NCBI RefSeq assembly: GCF_041359055.1
Contig: NZ_JBGJKZ010000001.1
Location: forward strand, 1-64,000
From: Paenalcaligenes hominis_A
GTDB taxonomy: Bacteria > Pseudomonadota > Gammaproteobacteria > Burkholderiales > Burkholderiaceae_B
Length of the DNA stretch: 64,000 bases
Direction: 5' to 3'
Positions 61,441-64,000 of the stretch are shown here, piece after piece. A program made the position numbers and the translations under genes. Under the pieces are notes generated by a model. That model was given only the letters and a program-made list of their open reading frames with translations, ran no database searches and was not told the origin of the DNA. Position 1 is the first letter of the stretch. Each line of letters begins with the position of its first letter.

Positions 61441-62898
61441 GTGAGTTTAATTACGGATCAGGTCTTTCACAATTACATCAATGGGGCATGGGTTGCCAGC
61501 CAATCGGGGGCTTTAGCACCGAACGGCAACCCGGCAGATAGCACAGATAAGGTGGGGCAATTTCAAGCCTCAACTGCTGAAGATGCGGCGACGGCGGTGC
61601 AGGCGGCGCAAAAAGCATTTTTGGCTTGGAAAAACACGCCTATTTCAAAACGGGCACAGATCATCGAGAAAGCCGCAGCCTATTTAGAGGCGCATGTGGA
61701 TGAAATCGCTTTAGGCTTAACACGCGAAGAGGGTAAGACCTTGGCTCAAAGTAAAGGCGAAGTTTTACGCTCTGCACAAACATTACGGTTTTATGCCGTC
61801 GAAGGGCAGACCTATACCGGTGAAACTTTCCCTCAGGATGACGCGCAGATGGTGGTTTATACCCAGCGTGAACCATTGGGGGTAGCCACTGTTATTGCGC
61901 CCTGGAATTTTCCTATCTCTATTCCAGCAAGAAAAATAGCACCCGCGTTGATTACCGGTAATACCGTGGTGTTTAAACCTTCTTCTGAAACACCATTAAC
62001 CGGCTATTACCTAACTAAAGCGTTTGATGAGGCAGGTATACCATCTGGGGTTTTAAATTTCATCACTGGACGTGCTTCGGCAGTGGGTCCCACCTTGGTG
62101 GAGTCGCCAGCAGTGAAAGCCATTTCATTTACCGGCTCTACTGCAGCGGGTGAGCAAATTGCCAAAGCTGCCAAGATGACTACACGCCTGCAAATGGAGC
62201 TAGGCGGAAAAAACCCTCTTATTGTGATGGAAGATGCAGATCTTGACCTTGCGGTGCGCTTAATTGTGCAGGGCGGTTTTAATTTGAGTGGTCAAGCGTG
62301 TACGGGCACGAGCCGTGTATTGGTGCATAGTGCAGTCAAAGCAGAGTTCACTAAAAAACTTGTAGAAAAAGTGCGCACCTTGACGTTGGGCCCAGGCATA
62401 GAAAACCGTGATTTAGGCCCTATTGCAACAGAGTCTCAACTAAATAGTATCTTGGAATACATAGAAATAGGTAAACGAGAGGCGACATTGTTGTGTGGCG
62501 GTACACGTCCAGAAGGGCCTGAATTTGAGAACGGCTTGTATGTGTTGCCTACGGTGTTTACTGACGTGACTCAAGACATGCGCATTGCCAAAGAAGAGAT
62601 TTTTGGCCCCGTAGTGGCGGTTATTGAAATTGCCGACTATGAGGATGCTTTGGCAAAGGCCAATGACACAGAGTACGGTTTGGCAGCCGCTATTGTGACG
62701 CAAAATCCTAGCTACGCCCACCGGTTTGTGAATGAGATTGAAGCAGGCACGGTCAAAATTAACCGAACCACCACAGGTAATTTAATTAATGCACCATTTG
62801 GCGGGTTGAAGCAGTCCAGCACTTCTACCTTTAGAGAATCAGGGCGGGCCGGACTAGAGTTTTATACCCAAATAAAAACCGTGTATCGAGGTATCTGA
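61441..62898 (+). CDS. NAD(P)-dependent aldehyde dehydrogenase
   Basis: Aldehyde dehydrogenase of about 485 residues, most like the ketoglutarate/succinate semialdehyde dehydrogenase group. The general base Glu lies in MELGGKNPLIVMED (about E253) and the catalytic Cys in GQACTGTSR (about C287). The Rossmann segment is ITGNTVVFKPSSETPLTGYY. I prefer the GTG at 61441 (a GGGG stretch upstream, giving MSLITDQVFHNYINGAWV); an ATG four codons earlier at 61429 lacks a ribosome binding site. It follows the diiron-protein gene after 64 bases. It probably oxidises an aldehyde made by that enzyme. Confidence 0.88.
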   Translation: MSLITDQVFHNYINGAWVASQSGALAPNGNPADSTDKVGQFQASTAEDAATAVQAAQKAFLAWKNTPISKRAQIIEKAAAYLEAHVDEIALGLTREEGKTLAQSKGEVLRSAQTLRFYAVEGQTYTGETFPQDDAQMVVYTQREPLGVATVIAPWNFPISIPARKIAPALITGNTVVFKPSSETPLTGYYLTKAFDEAGIPSGVLNFITGRASAVGPTLVESPAVKAISFTGSTAAGEQIAKAAKMTTRLQMELGGKNPLIVMEDADLDLAVRLIVQGGFNLSGQACTGTSRVLVHSAVKAEFTKKLVEKVRTLTLGPGIENRDLGPIATESQLNSILEYIEIGKREATLLCGGTRPEGPEFENGLYVLPTVFTDVTQDMRIAKEEIFGPVVAVIEIADYEDALAKANDTEYGLAAAIVTQNPSYAHRFVNEIEAGTVKINRTTTGNLINAPFGGLKQSSTSTFRESGRAGLEFYTQIKTVYRGI

Positions 62899-62944
62899 TA
62901 GCGCAAGTTATTGCGGTTCAATTCTTATAAAAAAGGATCAATCA

Positions 62945-63424
62945 ATGAGAAAGATTTTACGTTTAGAACAAAAAGAAGCACGTTTAATGGTGGATGCTGC
63001 TATTGCAAAATCCAAAGAAATCGGCGTGCTAGAAACCGTTTGTGTGGTTGATGAGGGCGGCTTTCCTATTGTGATGGAGCGCATGGATGGTGCACGTATT
63101 ACGGGTCCACAAATAGCCTGGAACAAAGCATTTACTGCGGCGGCTCATAAGCGTTCTACGCACTTGTTTACGACCCCTCCTAATGGTCCCGCTTTGCCTG
63201 GTAATGAAGCCTTTGGTATTCAGCTTAGTTTCGAAGGTAAGTTTGCTGCGTTTATTGGGGGCTTTCCTATAGTGGTTGACGGAGAGGTGGTTGGTGGCAT
63301 TGGCCTCAGTGGTGGCAACGGTGAACAAGACACCAAAGCGGGTGTGGCCGGTTTGCAAGCATTGGCAGATGAGCTTTCTAGCCAAGGCTTTGAGGTATTG
63401 GTTCAAGCCGATATTAAAAAGTAA
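62945..63424 (+). CDS. GlcG/HbpS-family (DUF336) protein
   Basis: A 159-residue protein of the GlcG/HbpS family. Characteristic stretches are ARLMVDAAIAKSKEIGV, CVVDEGGFPIVMERMDGA, GPQIAWNKAFTAAAHKR and GEVVGGIGLSGGNGEQD. HbpS binds heme in Streptomyces, and many members lie in catabolic operons, but the biochemical role is generally unknown. AAAGGA stands before the ATG. It lies between the aldehyde dehydrogenase and the 2Fe-2S reductase, 12 bases before the latter, and has no signal peptide. Confidence 0.85.
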   Translation: MRKILRLEQKEARLMVDAAIAKSKEIGVLETVCVVDEGGFPIVMERMDGARITGPQIAWNKAFTAAAHKRSTHLFTTPPNGPALPGNEAFGIQLSFEGKFAAFIGGFPIVVDGEVVGGIGLSGGNGEQDTKAGVAGLQALADELSSQGFEVLVQADIKK

Positions 63425-63436
63425 CAGGAGCAGGGC

Positions 63437-64000
63437 ATGGCATATCAGGTAGAGGTAATAGAAACGGGGATCGTATTTGAGGTGAACCCTGAGGAAAAGT
63501 TACTTGAAGCCGCTTCTCGCCAAGGAGTACGTATTTATAGCGACTGCGAGTTTGGTGGCTGTGGCACGTGTCGAATCAAAGTAGTTGAAGGACAAGTGCA
63601 TTACGAAGATGACTTTTTGCCGATGAGTGTGAGTGATGAGGAACACGCGGAAGGGTTTGCTGCTGCGTGTCAGGCACAGGTGAATTCTGATCTCAAAATT
63701 AGTTTGGCAAACCACATTGATATTTTGCCTGAGACTCGTGCCCTATCGTTACGCGTTAGTTCAGTACGTGAGTTGTGTCCTGGAGTACGAGAGCTGCGTT
63801 TGCAAGGTGAAAACTTAACCAGTGCAAGGTATTTACCAGGGCAGTACCTGAATATCCAGCTTGAAGATGGACGGGCACGTAGCTTTTCTATGGCAACAGC
63901 CACCGCGCAAAATAATGAGCTGCGCCTTTTTATTCGCGAGGTGGAGCAGGGGTTATTTACACAACATCAACTACCCCAGCTAGCGGTGGGACAGCCCTTA
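63437..64000 (+). CDS. 2Fe-2S ferredoxin/FAD reductase (truncated by window end)
   Basis: First 188 residues of an electron-transfer protein; it continues past the right edge. A plant-type 2Fe-2S domain occupies about 1-90, with C37, C42, C45 (SDCEFGGCGTCRIKV) and C78 (AAACQAQV). A FAD domain of the ferredoxin-reductase type follows, with YLPGQYLNIQLEDGRARSFS and the RSFSMA flavin motif. This layout is that of reductase components of oxygenases (BenC or DmpP type). AGGAG lies 6 bases before the ATG. In this operon it could feed electrons to the diiron protein or to an oxygenase encoded further right. Confidence 0.88.
   Translation, partial: MAYQVEVIETGIVFEVNPEEKLLEAASRQGVRIYSDCEFGGCGTCRIKVVEGQVHYEDDFLPMSVSDEEHAEGFAAACQAQVNSDLKISLANHIDILPETRALSLRVSSVRELCPGVRELRLQGENLTSARYLPGQYLNIQLEDGRARSFSMATATAQNNELRLFIREVEQGLFTQHQLPQLAVGQPL

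Overview
The window looks like chromosome of a betaproteobacterium of the order Burkholderiales, most likely family Alcaligenaceae (Bordetella/Alcaligenes relatives), judged from the protein sequences, the gene order and the moderate-to-low GC content. I cannot name the genus. It carries the replication origin neighbourhood and the main transcription/translation clusters, followed on the right by accessory and catabolic genes. I saw no insertion sequence, prophage or CRISPR array.

Region 1 (1-22.1 kb, almost all minus strand). The left edge holds the 5' part of one EF-Tu gene and, upstream of it, fusA, rpsG and rpsL (str operon). A plus-strand three-gene signalling unit follows: an OmpR-type response regulator, a secreted LysM+FecR protein and a CHASE2 histidine kinase. 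A bidirectional terminator separates it from rpoC. Reading the minus strand from the right, the order is tRNA-Tyr, tRNA-Gly, tRNA-Thr, a second nearly identical tuf, a terminator, a strong promoter, tRNA-Trp, secE, nusG, rplK, rplA, rplJ, rplL, rpoB and rpoC. An L10 leader and a rplL-rpoB attenuator hairpin lie inside this cluster.

Region 2 (22.2-44.8 kb, origin region). A short-chain fatty acid transporter gene precedes parB-parA-rsmG-mnmG (minus strand). A gene-free stretch of about 950 bp carries at least six perfect DnaA boxes and an AT-rich block, the probable oriC. Next come a globin-coupled diguanylate cyclase gene overlapping psd, a Fur-box-preceded FepA-type receptor, a nitroreductase and a hot-dog thioesterase. 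The conserved mnmE, yidC, yidD, rnpA, rpmH (minus) and dnaA, dnaN, gyrB (plus) follow. Four parS-like sites occur in the window, two of them built into or abutting transcription terminators.

Region 3 (44.8-57 kb). A LysE exporter, a DUF523/TudS-like protein, an unusually long PanD, a complete dipeptide/oligopeptide ABC importer operon (dppABCDF-like), dinB with no ordinary start codon before its catalytic Asp, an ArgD-type aminotransferase, a MarR regulator and a cytoplasmic gamma-glutamyltransferase-family enzyme.

Region 4 (57-64 kb, plus strand, cut by the right edge). Two TauE/SafE exporters alternate with two FCD-type GntR regulators. They are followed by a heme-oxygenase-like diiron (TenA/PqqC-like) protein, an aldehyde dehydrogenase, a GlcG/HbpS-like protein and the start of a 2Fe-2S/FAD reductase. 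The same 12-base operator-like palindrome (one copy with one mismatch) lies before this last operon and in the divergent promoter region at about 57.1 kb. This looks like a co-regulated catabolic module of unknown substrate and is the best candidate for an undescribed system here.
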